Source of the DNA: Convivina praedatoris
GTDB lineage: Bacteria; Bacillota; Bacilli; Lactobacillales; Lactobacillaceae
Reading direction: 5' to 3' (one strand)
DNA: 64,000 nucleotides
Assembly: GCF_933208505.1 (NCBI RefSeq)
Contig: NZ_CAKOEU010000002.1
In this document: piece by piece, positions 49,121-57,071 of the stretch
Position numbering within the stretch: position 1 is the stretch's first letter
Layout of the letters: every line of letters starts with the position of its first letter
Position numbers and translations under genes: made by a program
The notes under the pieces: generated by a model
Told to the model about the DNA's origin: nothing
Databases searched by the model: none
Seen by the model: the letters and a program-made list of their open reading frames with translations, nothing else

Positions 49121-49894
49121 ATGGAAAGAATTTTATCAAATCAAAATAGTCGCGTTAAAAGTTGGACTAAATTAGCGACTCGTAAGGGTCGTCAAGAAAA
49201 TCGCACCTATTTATTAGATGGTTGGCATTTGGTTCAAGAAGCTATTAAAGCTTCAGCTAAGTTCCACGCCGTAATGGCCACACCCGAGCAAATGGAAGCA
49301 CACTTGGCTGATGTTCCTCATGGAGTTCCAGCCTTTGAAATTAGTGCTGAAGTAGCTAAGCACATTGCTGGTACTAATACGCCTCAGGGTATTTTTGCTG
49401 AAATTAGTCTTCCTGAAAAAAGTTTCGAGCCTAGTTATGTGTTTGATGGGATGTGGTTATTACTAGACCAGATTCAAGATCCAGGAAATGTTGGGACTTT
49501 GATTCGTACAGCTGATGCAGCCGGATTTAAAGGGGTTGTGTTGGGCGAAGGTACAGCAGATGCTTTTTCTCCCAAAGTAGTGCGAGCCATGCAGGGTTCT
49601 CAGTTCCATTTGGAAGTCTTACAAGGTGATTTGTCCCACTGGGTCGATTCCTTAGCAACCAATGGTTTGCCAGTTTATGGTTCAGAATTAAATCCAGCGG
49701 CTCAACCTTTCCAAGACATTATGCCAACTGAAAAGTTTGCCTTGATTCTAGGAAATGAAGGCCAAGGGATGCAATCTCAATTGGCCGAAAAGACTTCGGC
49801 TAATCTCTACATTCCTTTGGCCGGACAGGCTGAGAGTCTTAATGTAGCGGTCGCCGGTGGAATTTTGATGTTCCACTTGGCGCTTGGAAACTAA
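49121..49894 (+). CDS. SpoU/TrmH-family RNA methyltransferase
   Basis: 257 residues from ATG 49121 behind AAAGGA, 7 bases after yidC. An N-terminal substrate-binding domain is followed by the SPOUT knot: DQIQDPGNVGTLIRTADAAG, LGNEGQGMQ and IPLAGQAESLNVAVAGGI. It methylates the 2'-OH of an rRNA or tRNA ribose; the site is unknown. Pairing with yidC is seen in other Firmicutes. Confidence 0.93.
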   Translation: MERILSNQNSRVKSWTKLATRKGRQENRTYLLDGWHLVQEAIKASAKFHAVMATPEQMEAHLADVPHGVPAFEISAEVAKHIAGTNTPQGIFAEISLPEKSFEPSYVFDGMWLLLDQIQDPGNVGTLIRTADAAGFKGVVLGEGTADAFSPKVVRAMQGSQFHLEVLQGDLSHWVDSLATNGLPVYGSELNPAAQPFQDIMPTEKFALILGNEGQGMQSQLAEKTSANLYIPLAGQAESLNVAVAGGILMFHLALGN

Positions 49895-49945
49895 GCCAAA
49901 ATCTGTTATAATGAATCTATTGAACTTCAAGTGGAGGTTGTCACT

Positions 49946-50182
49946 GTGACTAATATCCTTACTGTAGCACTGTTGGTAGTGGGGTTCTTACTGGTAGTTG
50001 CAGTTATGATGCAACCTAGTAAGCAACAAGATGCCTTGTCAGCTTTGTCTGGTGGTGCTGCCGATTTGTTTACTGAACGGAAGTCTCGTGGTTTTGAGGC
50101 CGTTATGCGTCGCATTACCGTAGTTTTAGGGGCTATCTGGTTTATAATTGGAATTGCGCTGATGTATTTATCAGCCCATTAA
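49946..50182 (+). CDS. secG: Preprotein translocase subunit SecG
   Basis: 78 residues, GTG start at 49946, 8 bases after GGAGG. Two membrane segments flank the conserved MMQPSKQQDALSALSGGAADLF loop. Small non-essential part of SecYEG. It begins the common secG-rnr-smpB group. Confidence 0.93.
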   Translation: MTNILTVALLVVGFLLVVAVMMQPSKQQDALSALSGGAADLFTERKSRGFEAVMRRITVVLGAIWFIIGIALMYLSAH

Positions 50183-50244
50183 TTTGTTAAAGGTCAGTTT
50201 ACTCTTTTGTAGACTGATTTTTTATTTTTTAGGAGTATTTTTAT

Positions 50245-52497
50245 ATGGAAATGAAAGTATTGAAAAGTCAACTAGCTGGCTTTTTAAAAGCTAATCGTCA
50301 ACAGACTTTTACGGCTCAAAATCTGGCCGATGGTCTACGTATGACAAATGAAAGTGACTATCGACAAGTAGTCAATGCGCTAAATAATATTGTCCGTGAT
50401 GGACAAGCACAAAAATTAGAAGATGGGGCCTATCAATATCAGGCAGATGATGGTCAAGTTATTGGTGAATTTAAAGCTAATGATAAGGGCTTTGGTTTTG
50501 TCCGTTATGATGAAATTTTACCTGACTTTTTCATCGGACCTGGAAATACCAAACAAGCTATGCAAGGTGATACTGTTCGTGTTTCGACGCTAAAGCCTTC
50601 TAAATCAGCTGATCGAGGACCAGAAGGTGTGGTCGAAGAAATTATTGAACGAGCCTACGATCAGGTAGTGGGCGTCTTTAGTTTGGGCTCACAGGCCAAA
50701 GGGATGCAAGGCCAAATTCAATTAAACGATAAAAAGGCGGCCAGTTATCAAATTCTCGTTAAGGACAGTCATCAACCCTTGCATGATGGGGAAGTGGTTG
50801 TAGCTAAAATTTTAAATTTTGCTGATGCTACTCACCCTCGTCAATTGGTTGCGGAAGTAACCCAAGTACTTGGGTTTAAAGATGAGCCAGGGATGGACAT
50901 CATGCAAATTGTTGAGAGTAAAAAAGTTCCAAGCCATTTTCCACCAGCAGTATTAGAAGAGGCTGACGCCATTCCAAATGAGGTTTTGCCAGAGGAATGG
51001 GAAGGACGTCCAGACTTAACTGATCAGCCTCTAGTAACTATTGACGGTGCCGATACTAAAGATATTGATGATGCCGTTGTGGTCTGGAAACTAGAAAATG
51101 GAAACTATCATTTAGGGGTTCACATCGCCGATGTTTCCCACTATGTTAAAGAAGGATCAGCCATTGATGAAGAAGCCTATAACCGTGGGACCTCAGTGTA
51201 TTTGACTGATCGAGTTATTCCCATGCTTCCTCGTAAGCTTTCGAATGGGATTGCTTCATTGAATCCAAATGTCGTTCGTTTGGCGATGTCAGCTGAAATG
51301 GAAATTAATCCTAAGGGCCAAGTAGTCAAACAATCTATTCATCCGTCTGTGATTAAATCACATGCCCGGATGACTTATGATGCGGTGAATCAGATTTTGG
51401 CCGATGATCCACAGGTTACCCAAGAATATCGGGAACTGGTCCCCATGTTTAAAGAAATGGGTGAATTACATCAAATCTTGTACAAGATGCGGGCTGACCG
51501 TGGGGCCATTGAATTTGACGCACCGGAGGCGCAAATTATTGTCGATGACCAGGGAAAGGCAATTGACGTTAAAGTCCGCCAACGTGGTACGGCTGAACGG
51601 ATGATTGAGTCCTTTATGTTAGCTGCTAATGAAACGGTGGCAGAATTTTTTGACAAGAAAAAGATTCCCTTTTTGTACCGTGTGCACGAGGTGCCAGATG
51701 AAGAGCGAGCAAAATCATTCTTTGAATTTACTAAAGCTTTGGGGCATCCAGTTAAGGGAGATCCCAACAAAGTAACTCCTAAGATGATGCAAAAACTTAT
51801 GGAAGAAGTGGCTGATGATCCCGCCGAGCAAATGATTTCTACTATGATGTTGCGGGCTATGAAGCAAGCCAAATATTCACCAGATCCAATGGGGCACTTT
51901 GGCTTAGGAGCCGACTACTATACTCACTTTACTTCGCCAATTCGTCGTTATCCAGACTTGACGGTTCACCGTTTGATTAAGTGGTATCGTCGCCATGGCT
52001 ATGGTGTTGAGGCACAAGAACGTTATGCCAGCCATCTAGGACAGATTGGGATTGATACAAGTAGTAAAGAACGACGTTCCATTGATACAGAACGACTAGT
52101 CGATGCCATGAAAAAAGCTGAATACATGGAAGATAAGGTCGGGCAAGAATATGATGGAATTGTTAATGCGGCCCTAAAGTTTGGCTTGTTTATTAGTCTG
52201 GATAATACAGTTGAAGGGCTAATCCACATCTCAAATCTAACCGATGACCACTATGAATACGATGAAACTCACATGGCTTTAATTGGCCGTTCTAAACATC
52301 ATATTTTTCAAATTGGTCAACGAGTAAAGATTAAAGTCATTCGGGTTAATAAAGATGAAAGTACCATTGATTTCCAATTGCTAAATCCAGAAGATGCGCC
52401 AACAACTGATATTCGTGTAAAAAGCAGTAGTAATGGTCGACCAAACCGTAAAAATGCAAGGAAAAGGCGACCTCATTCAGACAGTAAGAAGAAATAG
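50245..52497 (+). CDS. rnr: Ribonuclease R
   Basis: 750 residues. N-terminal helix-turn-helix, two cold-shock domains, the RNB catalytic domain with TIDGADTKDIDDAVVV (magnesium-binding Asp residues), an S1 domain (VGQEYDGIVNAALKFGLFI) and a basic tail. A 3'-5' exonuclease that degrades structured RNA and works with tmRNA-SmpB, encoded directly downstream. SD TTAGGAG precedes ATG 50245. Confidence 0.96.
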   Translation: MEMKVLKSQLAGFLKANRQQTFTAQNLADGLRMTNESDYRQVVNALNNIVRDGQAQKLEDGAYQYQADDGQVIGEFKANDKGFGFVRYDEILPDFFIGPGNTKQAMQGDTVRVSTLKPSKSADRGPEGVVEEIIERAYDQVVGVFSLGSQAKGMQGQIQLNDKKAASYQILVKDSHQPLHDGEVVVAKILNFADATHPRQLVAEVTQVLGFKDEPGMDIMQIVESKKVPSHFPPAVLEEADAIPNEVLPEEWEGRPDLTDQPLVTIDGADTKDIDDAVVVWKLENGNYHLGVHIADVSHYVKEGSAIDEEAYNRGTSVYLTDRVIPMLPRKLSNGIASLNPNVVRLAMSAEMEINPKGQVVKQSIHPSVIKSHARMTYDAVNQILADDPQVTQEYRELVPMFKEMGELHQILYKMRADRGAIEFDAPEAQIIVDDQGKAIDVKVRQRGTAERMIESFMLAANETVAEFFDKKKIPFLYRVHEVPDEERAKSFFEFTKALGHPVKGDPNKVTPKMMQKLMEEVADDPAEQMISTMMLRAMKQAKYSPDPMGHFGLGADYYTHFTSPIRRYPDLTVHRLIKWYRRHGYGVEAQERYASHLGQIGIDTSSKERRSIDTERLVDAMKKAEYMEDKVGQEYDGIVNAALKFGLFISLDNTVEGLIHISNLTDDHYEYDETHMALIGRSKHHIFQIGQRVKIKVIRVNKDESTIDFQLLNPEDAPTTDIRVKSSSNGRPNRKNARKRRPHSDSKKK

Positions 52498-52514
52498 GCA
52501 GGTCGTTAGTTGAT

Positions 52515-52982
52515 ATGAAGGCTAAAAAATCTAAAACTGGCCAAAATGTTCTGGCTCAAAATCGAAAGGCTCATTTTAATTACGCTATTTCAGATACCTT
52601 TGAAGCCGGTATTTCGCTTACTGGAACTGAAATAAAATCAGTGCGAGCTGGACAAATTACTATTGGGGATGGCTTTGTTACTTTTCATGATGGTCGTGCC
52701 CTGTTAACGAATGTGCATATTGCTTCCTATGAAAATGGCAATCAATTCAATGTTGATCCATTACGTTCCCGCCAATTATTGCTACATCGGCGTCAGATTC
52801 AATCCTTACAGCAAGCTGCGCTGGAAAAAGGGGTTAGTATTGTGCCTCTCAGGGTGTATTTAAAGCATGGTTTTGCTAAAGTATTAATTGGTATAGGACG
52901 TGGAAAACGGCAATTTGATAAGCGGCAAGACCTAAAAAAGCGTGATCAGGAACGGGAGTTACAACGCCGGTTTAAAAATTAA
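52515..52982 (+). CDS. smpB: SsrA-binding protein SmpB
   Basis: 155 residues: NRKAHFNYAISDTFEAGISL, LTGTEIKSVR and the basic C-terminal tail are typical. Binds tmRNA and delivers it to stalled ribosomes. The tmRNA gene itself is not in the window. The SD is poor (GCAGGT, 14 bases from ATG 52515). Confidence 0.96.
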   Translation: MKAKKSKTGQNVLAQNRKAHFNYAISDTFEAGISLTGTEIKSVRAGQITIGDGFVTFHDGRALLTNVHIASYENGNQFNVDPLRSRQLLLHRRQIQSLQQAALEKGVSIVPLRVYLKHGFAKVLIGIGRGKRQFDKRQDLKKRDQERELQRRFKN

Positions 52983-52990
52983 CTTTACAA

Positions 52991-53019
52991 TTGACCCATA
53001 GGTTAAATCTCGCTATACT
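52991..53019 (+). promoter_or_regulatory. Promoter of rny
   Basis: TTGACC (52991-52996), 17-base spacer, TATACT (53014-53019), just after the smpB stop. Confidence 0.8.
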
Positions 53020-53067
53020 TGTAAGGTGAATGTATCTAATGTCACACGCTGAAAGGAAATGTAAGAG

Positions 53068-54624
53068 ATGAATTTTACAATCATTTCAGCACTCTTCGCA
53101 ATTGCAATTGGTTTAGGTATTGGTTATATTTTACGGCGTTGGACTGATGCGAAAAAAATAACCGGTGCCAAACAAATTGCTGCTAACATTTTAGAACATG
53201 CAAATCGTGAGGCCCAGAGTATCAAGCGGGCCGCCGATATTGACGCGAAAGATTTAGCTCAAAAGTATCGTACTAAAGTTGATGAATCACTGGCTAATCG
53301 CCAAGCTGATGTCCAAGCACGAGAGAAACGCTTACAAGATCGAGTGGATACTTTAGATAAAAAGGATGCCACCTTAAATCAACGAGACGCTTCTTTGATT
53401 CAAAAGGAAAATCAGGTTCAAGAACGTTTAGACGATGCTGCTAAGAAAAAACAGCAGTCTTCAGAATTATTAATTGAACAAGAAGAAAAGTTAGAATCGA
53501 TTGCAGCTTTAGATCACGAACAAGCTCGTGAAATCGTTTTGCAACAGTCTAAAGATTCACTTTTGCGCGAACGCGCTAGTTTAATTAAAGAATATGAAGT
53601 TGATGCTAAAAGCGAAGCAGAGCGTCGGGCTCGCGATATTATCGTTGATGCCATTCAACGATCGGCTGCTGATGCGGTAACAGATGTTACTGTTTCCGTT
53701 GTTGATTTACCTAGTGAGGAAATGAAGGGTCGAATTATTGGTCGTGAAGGCCGTAATATCCGTACCCTTGAATCACTAACTGGTATTGACTTGATTATCG
53801 ATGATACGCCTGAATCAGTCGTTTTGAGTGGGTTTGATCCACTTCGTCGCCAAATTGCCAAAAACGCCCTAGAATCCTTAATTGCTGATGGTCGGATTAA
53901 TCCTACTCGGATTGAAGACACAGTTGAAAAGGCTCGTCGCCAAATGGATGAAATGGTGCGTGAAAAGGGTGAAGAAGCCGTTTTCGAATTGGGCTTGCGC
54001 GGTATGCACCCTGATTTGATTAAAATGATTGGCCGAATGAATTATCGGACCTCTTATGGTCAAAATGTTTTACAGCACTCTATTGAAGTAGCTAAAATTG
54101 CTGGAATTATGGCTGCTGAATTAAAAATAGATGTCGCGCTTGCGAAGCGTGCTGGTTTAATCCATGATATTGGAAAGGCCGTTGATGCTGAGGTTGAAGG
54201 CTCCCACGTTGAGTTAGGGGTGCGTTTAGCAGAAAAGTTTAATGAAAAACCTGCTGTTATTAACGCTATTGCTGCTCATCATGGAGATACTGAGCCAACC
54301 ACACCAATTGCTGAATTGATCACTGCTGCTGATGCAATTAGTGCTGCCCGACCAGGAGCCCGCAGTGAATCTCTCGAGAACTACGTCCAACGGCTTAAAG
54401 ATTTGGAAACAATTGCTAACACCTATCCAGGTGTTAAAAAAGCCTTTGCTATTCAAGCTGGTCGTGAAGTTCGCGTAGTTGTTGAACCGCGTAAGATTTC
54501 AGATATTAAAGCAACCGTACTTGCCCATGATATTAAAACTCAAGTTGAAGAACAGTTAGAATATCCTGGACATGTTAAGGTTACTGTTATCCGTGAGACT
54601 CGCGCCGTGGATTATGCTCATTAA
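53068..54624 (+). CDS. rny: Ribonuclease Y
   Basis: 518 residues. N-terminal membrane anchor (about 3-21), long coiled coil (about 30-190), KH domain (MKGRIIGREGRNIRTLESLTG), and HD domain with GLIHDIGKAVD and AAHHGDTEP. It starts mRNA decay at the membrane and is a partner of CshA (also here). Own promoter and terminator. Confidence 0.97.
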   Translation: MNFTIISALFAIAIGLGIGYILRRWTDAKKITGAKQIAANILEHANREAQSIKRAADIDAKDLAQKYRTKVDESLANRQADVQAREKRLQDRVDTLDKKDATLNQRDASLIQKENQVQERLDDAAKKKQQSSELLIEQEEKLESIAALDHEQAREIVLQQSKDSLLRERASLIKEYEVDAKSEAERRARDIIVDAIQRSAADAVTDVTVSVVDLPSEEMKGRIIGREGRNIRTLESLTGIDLIIDDTPESVVLSGFDPLRRQIAKNALESLIADGRINPTRIEDTVEKARRQMDEMVREKGEEAVFELGLRGMHPDLIKMIGRMNYRTSYGQNVLQHSIEVAKIAGIMAAELKIDVALAKRAGLIHDIGKAVDAEVEGSHVELGVRLAEKFNEKPAVINAIAAHHGDTEPTTPIAELITAADAISAARPGARSESLENYVQRLKDLETIANTYPGVKKAFAIQAGREVRVVVEPRKISDIKATVLAHDIKTQVEEQLEYPGHVKVTVIRETRAVDYAH

Positions 54625-54628
54625 TGTA

Positions 54629-54656
54629 AACCGCCTATTGCTAGGTGGCTTTTTTA
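54629..54656 (+). terminator. Terminator of rny
   Basis: AACCGCCTA-ttgc-TAGGTGGC stem with one G-T pair, then six T. Confidence 0.88.
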
Positions 54657-54747
54657 TTTGGTTACCAATCGGCACAAGAGCCTTTTATCTGTTACAATTG
54701 AAAAGACTTCACTACGAAAGAATATTTACTTGAAGAGGAGAATGTTA

Positions 54748-55137
54748 ATGACAATTGGCCAACTTTCAATTTTAATTTTTGCCCTTGCATTTTTATTGTT
54801 AGTGGTATTTATTGGTATTTTTTTGATGCGTTTAACACGCTCAGTTGCCGTTATTACCATGGATGTGGATACCATTGCCCGTTCTAGTAATGAAATTTTA
54901 GGGAATGCTAACGAGCTGTTAGATGACATTAACGATAAGATGAAAACTTTGGATGTAACGGTTGATACAGTAGCAGAATTATCTGAAACTGTCTCTGATC
55001 TTAATAGTTCAATCCATCATGCTACTAACCGTTTTTCAAGTTTTGGCAATCTAGCAAAAGCTGGTACTGCTTTTGCTACTAGTCAAGCTTGGGAACGTTT
55101 TAGTCGTAAAACGAATAAAAAGAAGGAGCAGAAGTAA
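54748..55137 (+). CDS. DUF948 membrane protein
   Basis: 129 residues from ATG 54748 behind GAGGAG. One N-terminal membrane helix (about 5-28), then a heptad-like helical region (VAVITMDVDTIARSSNEILG) as in the DUF948 family, and a Lys-rich end. Function unknown; in relatives it is paired with a YtxH-like gene, as here (next gene after one base). Confidence 0.85.
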   Translation: MTIGQLSILIFALAFLLLVVFIGIFLMRLTRSVAVITMDVDTIARSSNEILGNANELLDDINDKMKTLDVTVDTVAELSETVSDLNSSIHHATNRFSSFGNLAKAGTAFATSQAWERFSRKTNKKKEQK

Positions 55138-55138
55138 C

Positions 55139-55483
55139 ATGGCAAAAAATGCCGCTTTTGTAGCTGGCGTTGTAACTGGAGTTACAGCCCTAACGCTACG
55201 CTTTGGTTTGTCTCAACCACAACGTCAAGCCTTAACAAAAAAGGTAAAACAAGTTGGTGAACGAGTTCTTCATGGAGGGCCGGTTGAAGAATTTTCTAAT
55301 AAGCACGTGGTGCCCTGTTTAACTAAAGTAAAACAGTTAGGTGACCCCTATATTCAATCAGCTCAGCAAAACATCAATAATTTTCGAGATGATTTAGCTA
55401 ATGATGATATTGAGTTAACTGCTGCTGATATCACGATTGATGATGAACACTTGGCAGAACACGAAAAAACAACCCAAAAGTGA
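55139..55483 (+). CDS. YtxH-like small protein
   Basis: 114 residues from ATG 55139 behind AAGGAG. A short hydrophobic, Gly-containing N-terminus (AAFVAGVVTGVTALTL) is followed by helical, charged sequence ending acidic. Position and pattern match YtxH/GP-type partners of DUF948 proteins. No function is known. Its last codons are part of the terminator shared with rnhC. Confidence 0.78.
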   Translation: MAKNAAFVAGVVTGVTALTLRFGLSQPQRQALTKKVKQVGERVLHGGPVEEFSNKHVVPCLTKVKQLGDPYIQSAQQNINNFRDDLANDDIELTAADITIDDEHLAEHEKTTQK

Positions 55484-55503
55484 AATAACTTTTGGGTTGT
55501 TTT
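55466..55503. terminator. Bidirectional terminator between the YtxH-like gene and rnhC
   Basis: A perfect 16-bp stem, arms AAAACAACCCAAAAGT and its complement, with a 6-base loop. A-rich and T-rich flanks suit both strands. Confidence 0.93.
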
Positions 55504-56416
55504 ATTTTAGTAATTGCTGTGCTTTTTGAGTATTGGCAAAATGTAATTTGGCAAAATGACCTAAATCCATTTTGCGGGATAATAATCGGGCGGCAAGCTG
55601 GTCCACATTACTACCAGCACCAATTGTTAGGGAAAGGCCAGCTTCTTGACTTAGCTGCTCCATAGCTTCTAGCTCAATTACCCGGGCGAGAATTGAGGCT
55701 GCAGCAACACTGAGATGGTGCTGTTCACCTTTGGTGCTGAAAAAAACATTGCGTCGAATAATGGGCCTTTGCTGGGCTTTTTCTAAATAAGCAAAATAAC
55801 TTTTTGCTTGAACAAACTGATCAATTAAAATTCCTTGTGGATAATTTGGAGCAATTTTCTGTATTACCTGTGATAGAGCGAAGTTATGGGATAGAGCCTT
55901 GAGGGCCACAACATTATATTTTTTCTGTAATTTATTATATTGATCAGGCATCAAATTTACTACGTGATGAGGTAGACGTTCAATGATTTGTGGCGCAATC
56001 GTGCGCATTTTATCATCGGTTAAAGTTTTAGAATCAGCGATTCCCAAATTTTTAACCCAGTCTAAATCGGTATGACTAACGTAGACCGCAGCCGTAGTCA
56101 GGGGACCAAAGTAAGCACCAGCACCGACTTCATCTGAGCCGATAACTGACCAAGAATGAAAATCACTAGGGAGTTGAGCGGCGTGAATATTTTTTTTTCT
56201 ACTAGTCGAATCTGGTATCTTTTGCCACTTTTGAGCTTCTATTTCGGGTTGATTTCCTTGAAAAAGGACCTTTCCGGAGCGATAGGCGGTGACGGTGGTA
56301 TTGGCTGTTTTTGCTCGAAAAATACTACCAGCTGGCCCTTTGGAGACTACCTGAGTTTGATAGTATTGCTGGATCTTTTTTATTTGCGCTTGGGGGAGTT
56401 GAATAACAATTTGCAT
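55502..56416 (-). CDS. rnhC: Ribonuclease HIII
   Basis: 304 residues from ATG 56416. An N-terminal TBP-like substrate domain (MQIVIQLPQAQIKKIQQYY) is followed by the RNase H fold with SDEVGAGAYFGPL, GIADSKTLTDD and ILIDQFVQ carrying the acidic site. Removes RNA from RNA-DNA hybrids. No SD is seen; TGCTATAAT ends 7 bases before the ATG, suggesting a leaderless mRNA. It is divergent from cvpA-mutS2, as in many lactobacilli. Confidence 0.94.
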   Translation of the reverse strand: MQIVIQLPQAQIKKIQQYYQTQVVSKGPAGSIFRAKTANTTVTAYRSGKVLFQGNQPEIEAQKWQKIPDSTSRKKNIHAAQLPSDFHSWSVIGSDEVGAGAYFGPLTTAAVYVSHTDLDWVKNLGIADSKTLTDDKMRTIAPQIIERLPHHVVNLMPDQYNKLQKKYNVVALKALSHNFALSQVIQKIAPNYPQGILIDQFVQAKSYFAYLEKAQQRPIIRRNVFFSTKGEQHHLSVAAASILARVIELEAMEQLSQEAGLSLTIGAGSNVDQLAARLLSRKMDLGHFAKLHFANTQKAQQLLK

Positions 56417-56423
56417 AGGCTTA

Positions 56424-56432
56424 ATTATAGCA
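56424..56432 (-). promoter_or_regulatory. Extended -10 promoter of rnhC
   Basis: Minus-strand TGCTATAAT (56432-56424) 7 bases before ATG 56416; no clear -35. Confidence 0.6.
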
Positions 56433-56442
56433 GCTTTAATGT

Positions 56443-56448
56443 TATAAT
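56443..56448 (+). promoter_or_regulatory. -10 element of cvpA-mutS2
   Basis: TATAAT about 85 bases before the cvpA start and 11 bases from the opposing rnhC -10. The two promoters overlap. Confidence 0.5.
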
Positions 56449-56532
56449 GAGTTGCATTAAATACGTTAACCAACTACTATGACTAGCTTTTACTTAAAAA
56501 ATAAAATTAATACAGTAAAGGAGGCGGGATGG

Positions 56533-57054
56533 ATGGTCATTTTGTTACTGGGGGTTATATTACTAATTTTGATGATGCGTAGTGGTTATCGGGCTGGTTT
56601 GGTTACAACTATGGTCCGAGTATTTTTATGGCTGGTTATTTTTTATATTTCCATGAAACTAGCTAAGCCATTAGGAGAAATTATTAGCACCTGGGTTAGT
56701 GGTCAATTTATTCGTCCCGAGGTACCTCAATCAATTAGTCATCAAGGACAACAATTTTTGGCTTCGGGCTTAATCAGTTTATTATTAATTGTAATTGGGA
56801 ATGCTCTATCACGTTATTTATTACAGTCAGTTCATTTAGTCCGACATCTTCCTTTCTTAGGTGGATTGGACGCGGTTTTAGGTAGTTTTTTTTATGGTGT
56901 GATTGCCCTGATTTTGTTTTTCTTTATCCTGCAAGTTCTTTCAGTGCTCCCCAATGCTTGGATTCAAGATCAATTAGTTGATTCCCCCATATTAAATTAT
57001 TATCTGGATCGGTTTCCTGTTTTCTCAAATACAATTTACCAATGGTGGTTATAA
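56533..57054 (+). CDS. cvpA: CvpA family membrane protein
   Basis: 173 residues from ATG 56533 behind AAAGGAGG. Four membrane segments with the family's internal pattern GYRAGLVTTMVRVFLWLVIF and LGGLDAVLGSFFYGVIALIL. Named for colicin V production in E. coli; role in Gram-positives unclear. zapA, often found between rnhC and cvpA, is absent here. Confidence 0.88.
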   Translation: MVILLLGVILLILMMRSGYRAGLVTTMVRVFLWLVIFYISMKLAKPLGEIISTWVSGQFIRPEVPQSISHQGQQFLASGLISLLLIVIGNALSRYLLQSVHLVRHLPFLGGLDAVLGSFFYGVIALILFFFILQVLSVLPNAWIQDQLVDSPILNYYLDRFPVFSNTIYQWWL

Positions 57055-57071
57055 GGAATTTAAATTAAATT

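Noticed and set aside
51471..51872. 133-codon minus-strand open frame inside rnr
   Set aside because: Fully within the conserved RNB domain, no start signals.
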